A stretch of 64,000 nt of DNA from Protonemura montana (Eukaryota > Arthropoda > Insecta > Plecoptera > Nemouridae): the NCBI GenBank assembly GCA_947568835.1, contig OX387604.1:11375076-11439075 (forward strand), written 5' to 3'. A program made the translations under genes and the position numbers. The notes under the pieces were generated by a model, which ran no database searches, was not told where the DNA came from, and saw only the letters and a list, made by a program, of their open reading frames with translations. This document shows positions 1 to 13,861 of this stretch, one piece after another (positions within the stretch are counted from its first letter, which is position 1; each line of letters begins with the position of its first letter).

Positions 1-1099
1 GTAAATAGGGCACCCTGTATACATGTTACAATATTATTATCCGGCTGATGGGTGGCCACGATTAGAGAAAACCATTCCGTATGACTATCTACTAACTCTA
101 TTAATAGGTTTCATGGACATAAACGTGGAATACACACTCACACGTATCAATTTAACCAAAATATTGCTCTCTTTTCAATTGAAACTAACATTTGTTATTC
201 TAATAAAATAGATAGCGAAGATTAATTTTAATTTTTAATGGCCTAAATTCTTGAATGGGAACTAAAATAATCCCATTGTTGATCGTTTGAATATTCTAGC
301 TGTTTTCAGATTACTACAATCACTTCTTCTTGGGTTACTTCCGGTTAAATCCCCCGCTTTAAAACGTTTTGTGAGCGGTTGGCCTAGGTTACTTTTGGTT
401 AGAGGTGGGGGGAGGGGGAAGGCACTTAGTCTTTTCATGGATGTTCTATGCAAAGGAACTCGATCTGCACACACACATATCTGCACGGCGGTTATGTTTC
501 TCGTTTCTAGCTACGAATTAGCATGGACTCGCGTAATATGCCTCCGCGTAAACTTGAACCGTGTAATTATTCATGCTTTTAACCATAAACTCGCAAAAGT
601 TGCTTCCCTGTGATTCCAAACTTTTCCTATTTGCTGTTGCCAAAACGGATTTCCGAGCCAACTTTCAATAGCTCTATGTGTGCACAGAACGCAATTTTTG
701 ATCAAAAATAATAATTAATGATTTATTGGTATAGTAATCTATGGTTCTACCTAGAGCTAGACTTGGATGAAATCATTGGACGCTTCCCATTTGGAGATAA
801 TATATCAAGCGAGGGGCTTTAGAGCTGAGAAGTGGAAGGTATCGAGTCCATACAGAAGTGACGTTAGTTATACGTATACCTACCATACCCTCCGTGTGTT
901 TTCGAGCTGTATAGAAAGTTTTTAGAGCGAACGGCAGAAGCTTTTATATCCTGCAATAGTTTTGCGGAAGACAGAACATTTCTCCCAGCAAGCAAAGTAC
1001 AAACTAAAGTTTCTTAATCGGGAAACTGGCTAGGAGAAAAGTGTGTGGCTACTGGCTCGCCTAGTAACAATAAGTTATCTCCGAAACAATCGGAACGCC

Positions 1100-1139
1100 A
1101 TGTTCGGCCATGTTCGGCAATGTTCGGCCATGTTCGGCC
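1100..1139. repeat. 10-bp tandem repeat, four units of ATGTTCGGCC
   Basis: Four consecutive decamers keep an exact 10-bp register; one unit ends in CA instead of CC. The array is GC-rich inside AT-rich surroundings. It is one of four arrays in the window with the same period. Confidence 0.85.
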
Positions 1140-3620
1140 TGTGGGACATGCCCGGTTTGGACCGGTATACTCGAATATGTTTGCTCTAGGTCTAAAGCTT
1201 CATTGGTTCCAAATCAGTTCTTATTAAGCTTTGTTGCATGATGTGAAACTTTCACCAAACAAACAGTCGATTATTTAAGCGGAGAGAATCACAACGATAT
1301 GGAAAATATAAAATCTCTAGAGTTCTTCAATTTTAAATTTAGATAATTCCTTTCAAGCAATACGTTAAAAAAATGACTACGATAGATAACCTATTGTGTA
1401 AGTAAGAAACGTAAATATTGTATAAAAAAAAAACATTTTCTTGTGTGCAAAAGCGGTTCTCCGCTAAGTGTGTAGGGTCCGTGTCCTCTTGTAGGGTTAG
1501 CCCCATGGGAGACTGCCTGGTGTTTATTATACAATATGCATTGACCCCTTCATGCAAGAGCTGCTAAGCGTGACCCTATGCATGCTTATAATGGAACCGG
1601 GGTGGACATTACAAGTGCCCAGGGAAGTATACGTGGTAATGTAGCTTCGATATGAAAGCAACGGGCGATAGCTCCAGGATTATTTACATTTCCAAAGTTG
1701 TATAGAAAAGTAATATGCTTGCATGTTAAACTGGACAGTGGACAGTAGGTGGCGGAAGATTTATAACCACAGACCAATTATCTAATTGTCCGTAGTTAAG
1801 ATTCTCCATTTCAAATATGACCATAAATCGAATAGTGGTCATTAAGTAAATATACAATGCATCTTATCGTAATTGTGTTTAGTTCTAATTGGTTATCAAG
1901 TACTGGTTTGTCAAAAAGCCTGTTTGCATGATCGTTTTGTTTTATTTCTTTTCCAAACTGTAGTGCTTTTAACCATCTATCTATAATATTGTTTCGTGTA
2001 CCAATGGCACTGCCAGAGAGGGTGTGATAAAGAGAGACAGAGAGAGAGATTGTCCTCCTCCTGCTCCGTCAATATACTGCGAGCAAAATGCTGATGAAGT
2101 GATTACCTCCAAGAGCGATTTTACTAGCCTGGGGCTACATTCATGGTTCCTGCTGAGACATTCGTAATCAAAGCAAATCATGCGACACTTTCCACAGAGC
2201 AGATAAATCAATACTTTTGATTACTGTTTGTGGTTTCAGGGGTTCTTTCCTACACCAGCGCGATGAACTTGCTCAGAGGAATGCCATTTTTATACCATTA
2301 CATACTGATTACTAACGTTTTCTCTTCATTTGTCTTACCACAGTAGCTCATGTCTTTTTTCATTGGTATTGAAGATGGCTTGAGGAAGTGGCGGAGTGGG
2401 GGTTGTTAAAGAAAGAATCTATTACAATTGCATCATTATTTAGGCATCGTGAAAGGTACTAAATGTATTTAACATTGTGACCGCTAGATACAAGCGCACA
2501 TTCTGTTTATTTATTCAACAAACATGGCACTTAATTGCCAATACTTCAGCAAATGAGTTTTCCGTGATTTTATAGTTAAGAGCATAACAGTAGAATTTTC
2601 TGAGTAATTACTGTTTTATTATCCCATCACTTGATGGGGAATCAAACGCTTACCGCTTTTTATAAATGGCTATATAAGTTACCCTGTTTACTACCCTACT
2701 GCGACATAATGTGGTGTAAAATTTGTTTCAAAACAGAAATGTCAGGAAATGATATAACACAATTTTGAGTGCATGAGTTATAAAATGTGTACTGTATATA
2801 ATAGATTGTTATAGTACCACACAGTTTTTATGACAGAACAAAGAAGAAAAGAAAGCGAATTTCACCGCCAACAAAACACCGTTGTGATTATACATCATTA
2901 AAATAATGAAATAAAACAAATAACAGGCACAAAAACGTCCACATGTCCATGTTCCAGCTATATTAAATCATTAAACACTATTTTGATACAAAATACAAAC
3001 GCAAAGGTAACCAATAGTTCTGGTACTGGCAATTGCATTCGTTTCAATCAATGTGCACATACTAGTGCAAATGTTTACATATCCTATAACATGCAAAGCT
3101 GTGTGTTTGCGCATGTACCTATAGGCGCTGATAGTTAACAAGTTGAACAAACGGCGGCGGGTGGCCTGTTTGGCACCCGTTAGCCTACGGGTAGATGACA
3201 GTTTTCGTGCTCCGAGCTCCCAAGCTCACCGCGAGCACCCTTCGTTGATGCAGCGCTGAATGCACACCGTGAAAATTGTACCATTAGCTCGTTCATATGA
3301 TGACACTCGCCATTGTTCAGACTTTCCCAGCTCTTCTTGTCATTTGTTTTCACACAATTTCACGTATTTCTTTCAGTTTATAAAATATTACTGCAATGGG
3401 GGAAATATATTTCTCATATATTTCTCTACTGAATGCATTGCCAGGTAGATTCAATGCTTCTTTGAGCTAACATCTTCAAATCGAGCGTTTTATAAAGACG
3501 TTCGCCTTATTGTTTGTTAACGGAAACTTGAATATTTTTTTGTCACCACGGTTCAAGAGAGCGAACTCTAGAATGAAAATGTGTTAGCTATTGGCCGAAG
3601 CAGGCGAGACCTATGCTCCT

Positions 3621-3660
3621 AGCCGAGGCTTAGCCTGGCCTAGCCCGGCCTAGCCTGGCC
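3621..3660. repeat. 10-bp tandem repeat, TAGCCTGGCC type
   Basis: Three clear units (TAGCCTGGCC, TAGCCCGGCC, TAGCCTGGCC) follow a degenerate first unit in the same 10-bp register. The unit resembles the array at 47,511-47,550 and shares a GGCC core with the arrays at 1,100 and 28,951. Confidence 0.85.
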
Positions 3661-5286
3661 GTGTCAGCACATTCAAAGTCAACTTAAAGCAATTTCTTTT
3701 AAGAGTGTAGAAAAGGCATTTGAAGAATAAGTGATGGAGAAAATTCAATGGCGTAGAAACATTGAACTTTTCGAGCTCTTATTTTGTGAGGCCAGGATAT
3801 TCAAGATGAGCGAGCGGCTAGCAGTTTTTCTCTGCGTTTGGGTATAGGGTTGTCGGGTAAGGTCGCTACGCGGTCGGCAGCGAGGGTGGTCTGCTATGCT
3901 TGCACTTCTATCCAGCAACCCTCTCATCCATTTGTATTGAGCCCGTAGTCGCTAGTTTCCGCCAAAGCGTCGACTATCAACAAAAAAATAAATAAACTAC
4001 ATAGATCTACACAGATAGGAGCATACAAAATAGGGAAACTTTGTGGTATTGACTATAATAGTGATGTAAGATTTCTTTCCTGGTTTTTTTTTCGGTTGGA
4101 TTTTGGCAAGATCTTGTTTATTCTGGCCATATAAAACACAGTGTCTTCATTTGTTAGCATTTTTACAGATACGTCTTCCTCTTGGTTTTTAGTCTTTCTC
4201 TGTCTCTCATATTCTTTCCGGTAGTAAATCGTCTAGGTTGTCACATCCCAGCCCTTATTTCTTAATTCTATGTCTACTCTTCTTAACTATAACTCTACTT
4301 TTCACCCTACACCCGACTCATTTTCTCATAATGAAAAGCCTGCGTGAAGCACCGTGGAATATAGTACCTAGTGCTAGTGCTGTAAAGCATCACATTAGAA
4401 GGAACGCGCCCTAGCTAAGGCATCTAGATTGCTGCGCTTCCAGCATAATACGGGAGGCTGGAGCTGCAAAAGAAGTATTTCTATTTCGCACTAACATTGT
4501 ATACACTTTTCCAGTTATACCACCCCAATTTTGGTAAACTGTGAAATGTTTTATTTTGGTTCTAGATTCATAGTCTTAAGAAATCCCTCTAAAGTTTAAA
4601 CGAAGGCGTAATATTTCCTTCAGAAGTGTGTGGCGTAGGCTAAGGCGTAGGTACGTACCTCCATCATCAGATGCAAGCATTTCTTCTTGGCAAGAGTAAG
4701 AAGGTCTGCGAAGTAAATATTTTCCCTCAAGTGCAGGATCGAATTAAAACTTTTGCCTTTATGGGAAAAGGTAGAAGGCGGATAGCAGCTGTTTCAAGAT
4801 AACGGCATGATCACCAAGTGCTCAATGAAGCTAAGACTGATCACAGCTTGCCACCCTTCCTGGCCAGATTAAGCGATCCTAACTGTCTGACCAAATAGAT
4901 TACATTGCAAAATAGAAATATCCCAGCAGCCCATACGGGATGCCGGGATCTTTAGTTCTTTCTTTTTCTTAGTCTGAAAACTCTTAAACTCTGTACACTT
5001 TTAACTCGTCTCAAACACTATTACTATATAGAAGAATGATGGTTACAATCTGGCTTCATCGCAAGGCATAGACACTGACAAATGAACTTAGTCGAGATAA
5101 GGTGGATAAAGTAGACACACAAGACGAAAAGAAAATATGGAAAATGATTCCAGAACGACACGAAATAAATTACTGTTGCTCGCCTCTGTGAAATACACTG
5201 CCGTAAGAAAAGAAATGGTTGGAGAAGAGCTGAGGAAATTTTCATTACAACTTTAAATAGCGTAGAAGAAAACCTCTAACGAAAAC

Positions 5287-5323
5287 GGGGACGGGAACGG
5301 GAACTGAGACTGGGACTGGGACG
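5287..5323. repeat. Hexamer array (GGGGAC/GGGAAC/TGGGAC)
   Basis: Six consecutive 6-bp units are in register: one GGGGAC, two GGGAAC, one TGAGAC and two TGGGAC. It is a degenerate purine-rich microsatellite with no associated gene. Confidence 0.8.
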
Positions 5324-5329
5324 TTTGTG

Positions 5330-8300
5330 CGTGTTGGCAAATGGTTCCTCGTGATTTCTTAGCGTGGATGAAATTTAATAAAGTCTAACACAATGGCTTC
5401 GCATTAAATTCGTTGAAATTAGACTGTAATTCTTCAAAACAAATATCAAACACCTTCACGATTGTAATTACTTCAAGTCAGACTAAAGCCAGTCCTATAT
5501 TTCAGGTCCATAGAAAATATTACAGAACTTTTGCTGCTAACGTCAAGAGTTGTAAGGTTTTCTCATAAGAAATTCAATAACGCAAACAAGGCACTCACAT
5601 TATATAGTTCTAGGCGAAATGAACAAAATCAAACAATTTAAATGGGTATGTGTTTGGTGCACCCAGCCCACGCAGCAGATCTCAGCACAATGCTACCAAC
5701 ACACCTTTATGCGTACCCTAGTTTTAGTTAATCTTACCAGGGTAGACATTCTTGTTGTAATAAAGTAATCCTTTAGTAATTGCGTTTGTCTCCGAGAGTG
5801 TGCCCGTAGCTGAAAGGTTATGTAAAGGATTAATGGTCTATGGCGGAAGAGAAACAGTCCGTAACCAGAGTAAGGAAACGGTGTAAGGGAAGGGACTGCC
5901 CGTTTCTCGTGGCTATTCGTTGCAGATCCATTATAGCCGGAATATTACTGTTTCGCTGTTTCGCTGCTGCTGTACCATCGAGATAAGCAGAAGGTGTTTG
6001 GGTTCGGTATCACTCTGTTTTTGGCTGCACTTGCCAACTAGTCAACATCGCCAGACTTCCCCCTTCCACCCCTCCCCCCACCCATCATCCCAGAGTTCTA
6101 CCGTCCCACGACACTGCCAGGAAAGCACCAAAGACCTCCACAAAACATTACACCCTTCCTTTCTCCGCCACCACTTGAATAACCCTGTATCAGCATTTGC
6201 TATTATTTTAAATATCATCGTGTTCTGTGGGCTACTTTTTTAATCGATTATTTACCAAACTAGCAGGTGTATTGTTCCAATTGAACTAATATTGCTTTCG
6301 TCGCCAATGTTCCAATCCAGTTCAGTCGGCTTGTACTAAGCGGATTATCCGATTTCATAATGTTTATTTACATGATGTTCTGCATTTCATGTGTGAGTCT
6401 GTATTCATTTCGAACGAAAAAAATCGTGATTGTTTTTCAAAAATTACAGTTAATTTTCAAGTATTTTTCTCTGAAGGAAATGTGCTTAACGGATTTATGT
6501 TTCCCAGCGAACGGCTCCAGCGTAGATATGGAGAACATGCATGATGTGCTGAACACGTTTTATTGACCATCCATATTAGTTAACACATGTTCTTTGATCT
6601 ATGCTTTGATCTTCTCTACATGTTTAGCCATGCCCCACGCGTATTTATTTCATGTCCCTTAAATCCTAGATTTGTGTCGCTGTTTTTGGCGACCCGTTTG
6701 TGTGTAATTTCGCGTGGGTTGCGTTTGTTTGCGTATGGATAGTATTTGTGTGGACGATGCTGCGTATTTATCGAGCACCCGATGTGCCTAATCGTCTGTG
6801 ATGAAACTTTTCTTGGAGTGTTTTGTTAATGCCTGCCACCCCTACCGCCGCCACTTTCCCAACACCAGAGATTGTTAAGCCTGGTTCTTCCAACCATTGC
6901 GCCATCTGCATAGGATACACCACCGCTCAAGCATTCCAACTTTTAACTGCAGTTATTATAAATTCTTCGTGGGAATTTCCTGGTCGGTTAGGTGTGCTCA
7001 TTGATCAAATTCATCAGAAAAAAATGCGATTTAAACAGACAAACAAAACAGTTCCATCAATTTTCTGTCAGCGAATTTCGTTTACAAGTAAATGAATAAA
7101 ATCGTCGTGTCGCCGTAGATAGTTGCTGAATTGGGAAGTAGAAGCACGGCATCTTAAAATCCAATATGCAGACTGTGTGTAGGTTACCTACCTACTTCCG
7201 TCGTCTTCAAAGGAACATAGTTATCTGTTCCAAAATATAAATTCACTGTTGACAATCTAAAGTAACTTTGGAAATTAGGAGATAAAAAATAAATAGCCAA
7301 ATTCGAGTTTTACTAGAACAACCTCCGGCATAAAATTAGATCTGTAAAAAGAAAAAGGGTATTTTAATATTATAAAAATAGATTTTACTTGGATTCATAA
7401 GTTAATTGTATCTGAATGCTTAAGAAAATATTTGAAAACTGTGTTTTAAAACAACAAATTTTTCCGACTTGTCTCAACTTATGCCTTTTTCTTCATCAAG
7501 GATGAAAGCAACTGTGTTGTGGTAATTACTTACGATATGCGAATATATGTTAATGAAATTATATATATCTATATGCATGAATGAATATGAATGATATATT
7601 AGATTTTATGATTATATGATAGATATCATATACTATAATGTGGTAGTTACGATAAACGAATACATCATTGACAGCACTTGATTGAGATCTCTTGAGCTGA
7701 TTCTTGGTGCGGAGCTGAGCATGGGATGCGTCAGCCCGATCAGGACGAGTGCTTTGGCACATCGGTGGGTTAGGTTAGACCATTGGGAATGCTATTACCG
7801 GCAAGGGTCCTTATCCTTGAAGCAAAACCCGAATACCATCACTAGGGTTTATTAGAATTACAAATCCACACATTGAATGAATTCTACCGCTACTGCCGTT
7901 TTTTCTATTATCGTTCACATTTTTTTGTTACTAGAGTGAAATACTTGTTATAAAAAATCTCCCAATAGTTTACTTCCGTGCACATTAAATTTTAGCTTTA
8001 TTCTGCTTTATGAAGTGACCAATTTTGGTTTAAATGTTCGCTACTATTTGCTGGATTTTGAAAACACGGCTACTTAATATTAAAGCATGCAGCAGAAATG
8101 GGCACTTGACTCGTTTTAATACTCCGACTTGAGATATGCTTTTTCACACCGATGAATTCTCATATAAGAGAATAATTTTGCATTTATTTGGAGGAAGAAA
8201 CAGAACATTTTAGAGGAAAAAGAGACGTGTCAATGAAACCTTAATACCGACTTTAATTAGATTATTTAAATACGGCTACCTATAGGATATCTTCCCCGCT

Positions 8301-11300
8301 ATTTTAATTTCAATATTTTTTCCAAGTAACATGATATTTGGATGTGTGAATATTTTCATTTCGTGTGGCTAGACTGCTATTATAACCGCATTTTTTTAAT
8401 TAAAATTTTCAACGTAGCATTGTATAATTAAAATCGAGATATGAAACTGAAAAGCAATAAACTGGCTGACGACAAAAATACCTATTTTTCGAAATTCGCT
8501 GTGAGCCTACAACTTAAATTTAAGCCAACCATCCTGAGGGACCGTCTTTTCGGGTGCCGGTATGGGGTGCTCTTGAATAGAAGTCAAATGTCCAGTAGCA
8601 AAATGAATTGAATTTTATTCAGTCAACAGTTTAAGTATGCATTAGATTTACTTTCCTTGATTTGCTGCTCGATGTTTCCGCAGTTTTCCCAGTTTTCCCA
8701 AAAGTAAAATGTTTTTCAAACACATTTGTAATTAAAAAATGTTTACTGATTCTGAATTTGTTTTGAACACTATTGTAGACATAATAATATTATGTGCATA
8801 GACACTCTTGAAATAAACAACGAATATCAAGCATCTGCAATGGATGTCAACCACATATGTCAACCAACAAATAACTGTCCTTACCGGTATCAATTTATTG
8901 TCTGATAGAAATGTGCCGCACGCAGACAAGCGATAAAATATTGATATTTTGTTGAACTATAATGCACCAATTGGTTCACAGGTTCTCTGATCCATGCGCA
9001 TGAATATTCCGACATAGCTCATCCATTTTCATTATTTCTCAACACTTCTCTTTTTTCCATAATTTATTGTAAAATTCTTTAATATTTTCTTATCATCTCC
9101 GTTTTTTAACCAACATTTTTCTGTCAATCTTGAGAAGTTTCCCCATTAAGTTATTGGTTGTAAGTAAAAGTAGGAGGAAAATATCATTATAGGTAGATCG
9201 AGTAACGATCTAGGGAAATAATGACGCTCAACTTGTGGGTTGAAGGGTGTGGGTGAGGAGGGGGGTAGGAGCACCACCTCATAGCACCCTCTATTCAGCT
9301 CGATGTTTTGGAATTTGGGTCACACTCCATACAGTTTGAGACGTAGCTCTGGGGCTGCTGTTGGATATCTGGTTGAACCATCCAGATTGAGAAGGTGTTT
9401 CAAAATCTAACAAGAATTTACGCTCTCCCAAAATATCGCGTTTCGGTTAATAGTCTGTTCGATAATCAGTCGTTTGTCCTTTGTAACGGAAGTGTGTGAC
9501 AATCTTCGATAGAACAGCTCACAGAACACTTTGACCTCCATTCTGCCTGTCCTGCCTACACAAATTGAGAGCAATGATTGATGTTGGTAACTGAACCCGG
9601 TCCTTAAAGGGCCACTTGTCTACTATCACGGTGGCAAATAGCTAAGCTTACCTTTAGTAGTCTACTCATCTTCCTTCCTAAAGCTCCCCCATTGGCACAA
9701 AAAAAAACGAACTTGAAAAAAAAACAAGTAAACAGCATAATACGTCATTTTTGGATTCCATGTTCAGGCTATTGTTGGAATAGGTATCCTGGAGTTAAAG
9801 CAAAAATTTATATTCCTGGATACGACGATTCCAAAATGCTATGCCATTCTGTTTGGACTTTGGTGAGCTCTGTTTGTTGTAAGGGAAAAGGGGTCAATTT
9901 AAAACATGTTTACACTGTAACAGTAAGATAAGTAGCTATACATTTTGTCGTATAAGTCAACTATATCTGCTGTCTTCCTACCCTTTTTCAAACCTATTTA
10001 TTCCCTGTATCGAAACATCACAGTAGTCGGCTACAAGTTAATAGAAGTTTGCGAAGATATTGTCTGTCCGTAGTCTGACTGAATCTGTAAGATATTCTAT
10101 AGCAACACATTGAGAATGTGAGTGGTGTTGTTCGTACTACTTTAACCAGCCACCTCCATCGATCACTTATCGAGACTAAGTGATAAGTGGGAGAAGTGAT
10201 GATGGAAGATACTGGATAGAAAATTCTCGATACAATAACGTTAAGAATTGTGTCCCGTTCCGCTTTTCTTCACCACATCACACTGTTCTTAATGTTTAGG
10301 TCAAAATGTGCTTATTCGAGTGGAAGTATAGGTAGACCTATGATTGATTGATACATTGAAAATTTAATAATGAACGAAAGTAATAAAGGGATAAAAATGT
10401 AACAGACGATTATTACAATACATTACCCATAGGTTTTTGATATAAAATTAATTTGTTACTTCTACCAATAATATGCAATAGGAGTCTCTTTAAACATATT
10501 TTATACAATCTTACTTTATCTTCCTCCGTTATTTTTCTCTATTATCTTTAAGAGATGGAAACACGCCAACACCCTTTTTTGGAATTCAGTCAATATTTTT
10601 CATAGCCAGTGCCAAACTATTTCAGGATTTTTTAGGATGCAGTCATTGACTCACTGCCCTTATTTCCTGTACTGGTAATTCCAAATAAATACAGTGTGTT
10701 AATAACATGTAGTGCATGGTGATGTGGATTCCAAATAAATATGGATACAACACCTACTTATGCTCAGTTAAATCGGCTATTGTTGGCTTTTGTTTCGATA
10801 TTTGCTTATTCCTGTTAGGTATATAATATCAGAGAATTTTTTGCCTTTTTCCGGCTGTGGTTTCTGATCTTCGTAGCTACATTGGACTGTGAACTGCACA
10901 CACACATTCTGACACGCACTCACACGTACACAAACAAAAACTAAAATATAAATAAACCTATGCGGAACAACGGCGAACTGGTCTGAGGAACGTTCAACTG
11001 CTGTATTGAAGCTTGAAAAGGTTGTCGGACGTAGATTGATAGCTGGCAGGCATTGCCGTTCGTTCTCTGTGCAGATTCGTCTTCGCAGCAGCGACGCTAG
11101 AGAAAATGAAAAAGGGAAAGAGAAAGAGAAGAAAATCTAATATTTTTCTAAAAATCGCATCACTTTCTTCTACGTGTTAGTACTGGTATAGCGTATTTCT
11201 GGTATAACATTTTACTTAATTGAGTCGGTGCATTTCGTTTGGTTGAAATGTGCGATCACTACAATTTTTATTCTCATCTTCACTGCTACTAATGTAGTTA

Positions 11301-12700
11301 TATTAGCTTGAGAAAATTCCACAAGGGAAATTTTTAGCAATTGAGAATGGGGTTTTACATACCTACTCAGATCCGTTAACGTGGAATCCACGTGGATTCT
11401 TTTAACTCTAAAAAGATACATACTGGCAAGTAGCAACTATAAGATTTATAAAATATAATATTTCAATGCCTATATGAGAGAATACTTAAGACAAATAGAG
11501 GGTTAATTACTAGTCCAATTCAGAGCATATTTTTCTCTTAATACGTTTCATCAATAATGTATCTAGCTACCAACTGTTTAAATTACACAATTGTAAGATA
11601 GTTGCATTCTAATGTGAAAATACCCGAACTGTAAACCATTAAAACCACGAATTCACTTGAATAAAACCGTTCTTTTTCACATGAGTATGGCAAGTTTTCT
11701 CATCAACCACGGTGTTGCGTTACCCACCGCGTTAAATAATCTACATACCTATGAGTGTACTGGTTTGTGATGTCTACATCTCCTTGAACAATTGCTGTCT
11801 TCATTTGCTAGATATATTCACGTTGTTTTTCATGTATGTTCAGCAAACAGCTATGTGCCTGATACGAGATCATAGAAACTCAGACAATTGCCTTGGGCTT
11901 TAGAATCTGAAGAAGGATGTAAAAGACCATTAGGCTGTATCTGGTACACACACTGACGCAACCCAGAAACTGTTTTGTATCTTGCAGGCGAATTCAAGGC
12001 TCTTTCACATTTTCTATGTGCTAAAACATATGCTCTTGCTTATTTTTTATATGCTAAAAAGAAACGTAAAAGAATAAGAAATCATGTATATGCAGACACT
12101 CGCTGCCTTTGCATAACATCCAATCTTGCAAAATGCTAGGTTTTATTTGTATGCTTTTGAAATGGCAGGGATATCAATAAGATCTGAACTATGTGTGCTC
12201 GTTCTTTTTAAGGAAAAACGATCTTGTCTTGATATAGTTATGTTTGTCATTAGGGAATATATTTCTGTACTGTTTCAATGAATTATTTAAATAAGTGATA
12301 TCATGTTTGAACGTAGAACGTACTAAGATTATTTAATGTGCGGTTCGGTTGGATTGCTGTGAAAGGAGGAAAATAGAGGCAGTTCTTTAATTGAAGTTGA
12401 GCTGTCAGGTTTCGTTTTTTTCATCTTTTTCGTCATCGTTATTTTTCACATTTCACTGCAGATTATTTATTTTTCAGTTTCACAATTTAAGAATACTATC
12501 ACTAATTAAAATGTTTACTACATTTTTAGATATTTTTGTCAACATCAAAGGAATATTCCAATTTTACGAAGAAGGCGGGAGGGGGGGGGGGGGATGAATA
12601 CAATTTAAAAGTTGTGGAAAATAGATTGGTAATCTTTAATCAAACTTCCTTTACTGTTCCTTGATTTTTTCGTTATATTTTTCCTATCCGTTGTAGTTTG
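5330..12700. other. Intergenic AT-rich DNA, no supported gene
   Basis: I see no gene-like open frame. The open frames at 5,920-6,243 and 6,823-7,095 are 90-107 codons, lack domains, and look like chance openings. Notable structures are a strongly AT-rich stretch at about 7,555-7,645, a hairpin at 10,162-10,184, and a 10-base poly-G run close to 12,590. Confidence 0.6.
10162..10189. repeat. Small inverted repeat (hairpin)
   Basis: ATCACTTA at 10,162-10,169 pairs with TAAGTGAT at 10,177-10,184. An overlapping alternative pairs CACTTATC (10,164-10,171) with GATAAGTG (10,182-10,189). Two mutually exclusive 8-bp stems are therefore possible. No function is evident. Confidence 0.6.
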
Positions 12701-12769
12701 TAACGCCATAGACCAGTGCCACATGGCGCTTTGTCAAAATAGAACGTCATTCAACCCCACTGATCAATA
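12701..12769 (+). mobile_element. SINE tail fragment
   Basis: This stretch aligns by eye with the 3' part of the 5S-headed SINE at 25.2-25.6 kb. Shared blocks are the ACGCCAT...ACCAGTGCC start, a TGTCAAAA block, the 'cgtcrtt-aac-ccac' block, and a terminal ATCAAT. No 5S-like head is visible upstream, so the copy looks 5'-truncated, as is usual for retroposed SINEs. Confidence 0.55.
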
Positions 12770-13099
12770 AGACATTTTTTAACCTTTCAAAACGATCAAA
12801 ACAAATTTTTACGGTTTGTCTGTACTCTGGAAAGTGATGTGTATAATTAAACTTGACCCACCTTTCAGACATTGAGCTGGATTATAATTAGTTGTTTGAT
12901 TTTTTGTTGCAGAGCTCCAAGCTTTTCTCGCATGGGTCTTCAAGGGGTAGCGTGTCTTCATCACGTGCCACAAAACTAGCGGCGTCGGCATTCTTTAGAA
13001 GATAATATTACCACAGACTTGAGAAACGTCGTTCAAAACCACATCGTTTACAAAAAAAAAAAAAAATCTTTCGTACTGGGTGCAAACAATATTATTTCC

Positions 13100-13861
13100 C
13101 CGTTTTTTCTACACTTGAATGTAAGAAAGTGAACTAATCGCGGAAAATACCATTCGTTTTGCTACACAAAGAGAAACTAGGAAAACGACAAATGTGAAAA
13201 TACGGCGCAGAAGTTCACACAAAAGCGAGTCAATTGTCCGCGGCCAGCTCTCGCATCGTTCGCAGCGTGCCACTACAAATCTAGACGTCGGCATCGAAAT
13301 GAAGTAAATGGTATAAGAAAAGCTAGCAGTTAACAATAAAGTACAGGAAATAAAAATAGAAATAAATTATCGGCAAGCCGATACGAAAGCAAGTGCAAGT
13401 GACAGCGACGCGGAATCGGTTCGTTGCTTGTTGTCGCCGAGGGTAGAAGCAACCAGAATACGATATACGAGAATACGGGAATACGAGAATACGGGAATAC
13501 GAGAATATGGGAATACGATAATGGTCGGGTTCTCGATGACGATTACTATTGCACTGACCGTTCAATCGTTTCGAATGCAATTTAAACATTTTCGAAATTT
13601 CTTTTAAAGGTGTTAAGTAAGTCTTTCAACACTGTGTCGGGGTGTTGCGTGTTGGTCCGCGCACATTCCTTAGCAGACTGACGCTCGTTCCCGGCACTCG
13701 GCCGGCAATCATGATGGCGTGCACCAGGAAAGTGTGTCGTCAGCTGATACTAAGCAGGCAATCGAACGGCCAAACGGCGTGTCTGGGCGATTTGGCCGCG
13801 AGGCGCTCATCGTTTGAGTGATCACGAAAGTCGCTAGATAATTGCACTCAGTTAGGCTCAT
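13100..13861 (+). promoter_or_regulatory. Upstream/leader region of the Kekkon-like gene
   Basis: Base composition becomes GC- and CpG-richer than the DNA to the left, as expected for a promoter or first non-coding exon. A GTAAGT donor-like site follows AA at about 13,616, and a possible acceptor (CTCAG) ends at 13,851, so an intron in the leader is possible. The same bases contain TCAGTT (13,848-13,853), which fits the arthropod initiator consensus. The sequence alone does not decide between an intron boundary and a start site. An 8-bp array lies inside at 13,457-13,522. Confidence 0.35.
13457..13522. repeat. 8-bp tandem array upstream of kek-like gene
   Basis: Units of AATACGGG and AATACGAG alternate in an 8-bp register, giving a 16-bp higher-order period. 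They decay to AATATGGG and AATACGAT at the right end. The array lies about 340-400 bp upstream of the receptor start codon, in the putative promoter or leader. Confidence 0.8.

Larger units (their letters stand above)
1..5280. other. Intergenic AT-rich DNA, no supported gene
   Basis: No open frame here has a recognisable domain, a plausible exon structure or coding-like composition. The short open frames are interrupted by frequent stops. What can be seen are two short GC-rich arrays with a 10-bp period (about 1,100 and 3,621, listed separately), a purine run near 2,030-2,050, and a somewhat GC-richer patch at about 3,145-3,260 with no identifiable content. Confidence 0.6.

Noticed and set aside
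1-26. CACCCTGTATA-like end at the left edge, suggestive of a transposon terminus
   Set aside because: Too short, cut by the window edge, and no matching opposite terminus was found.
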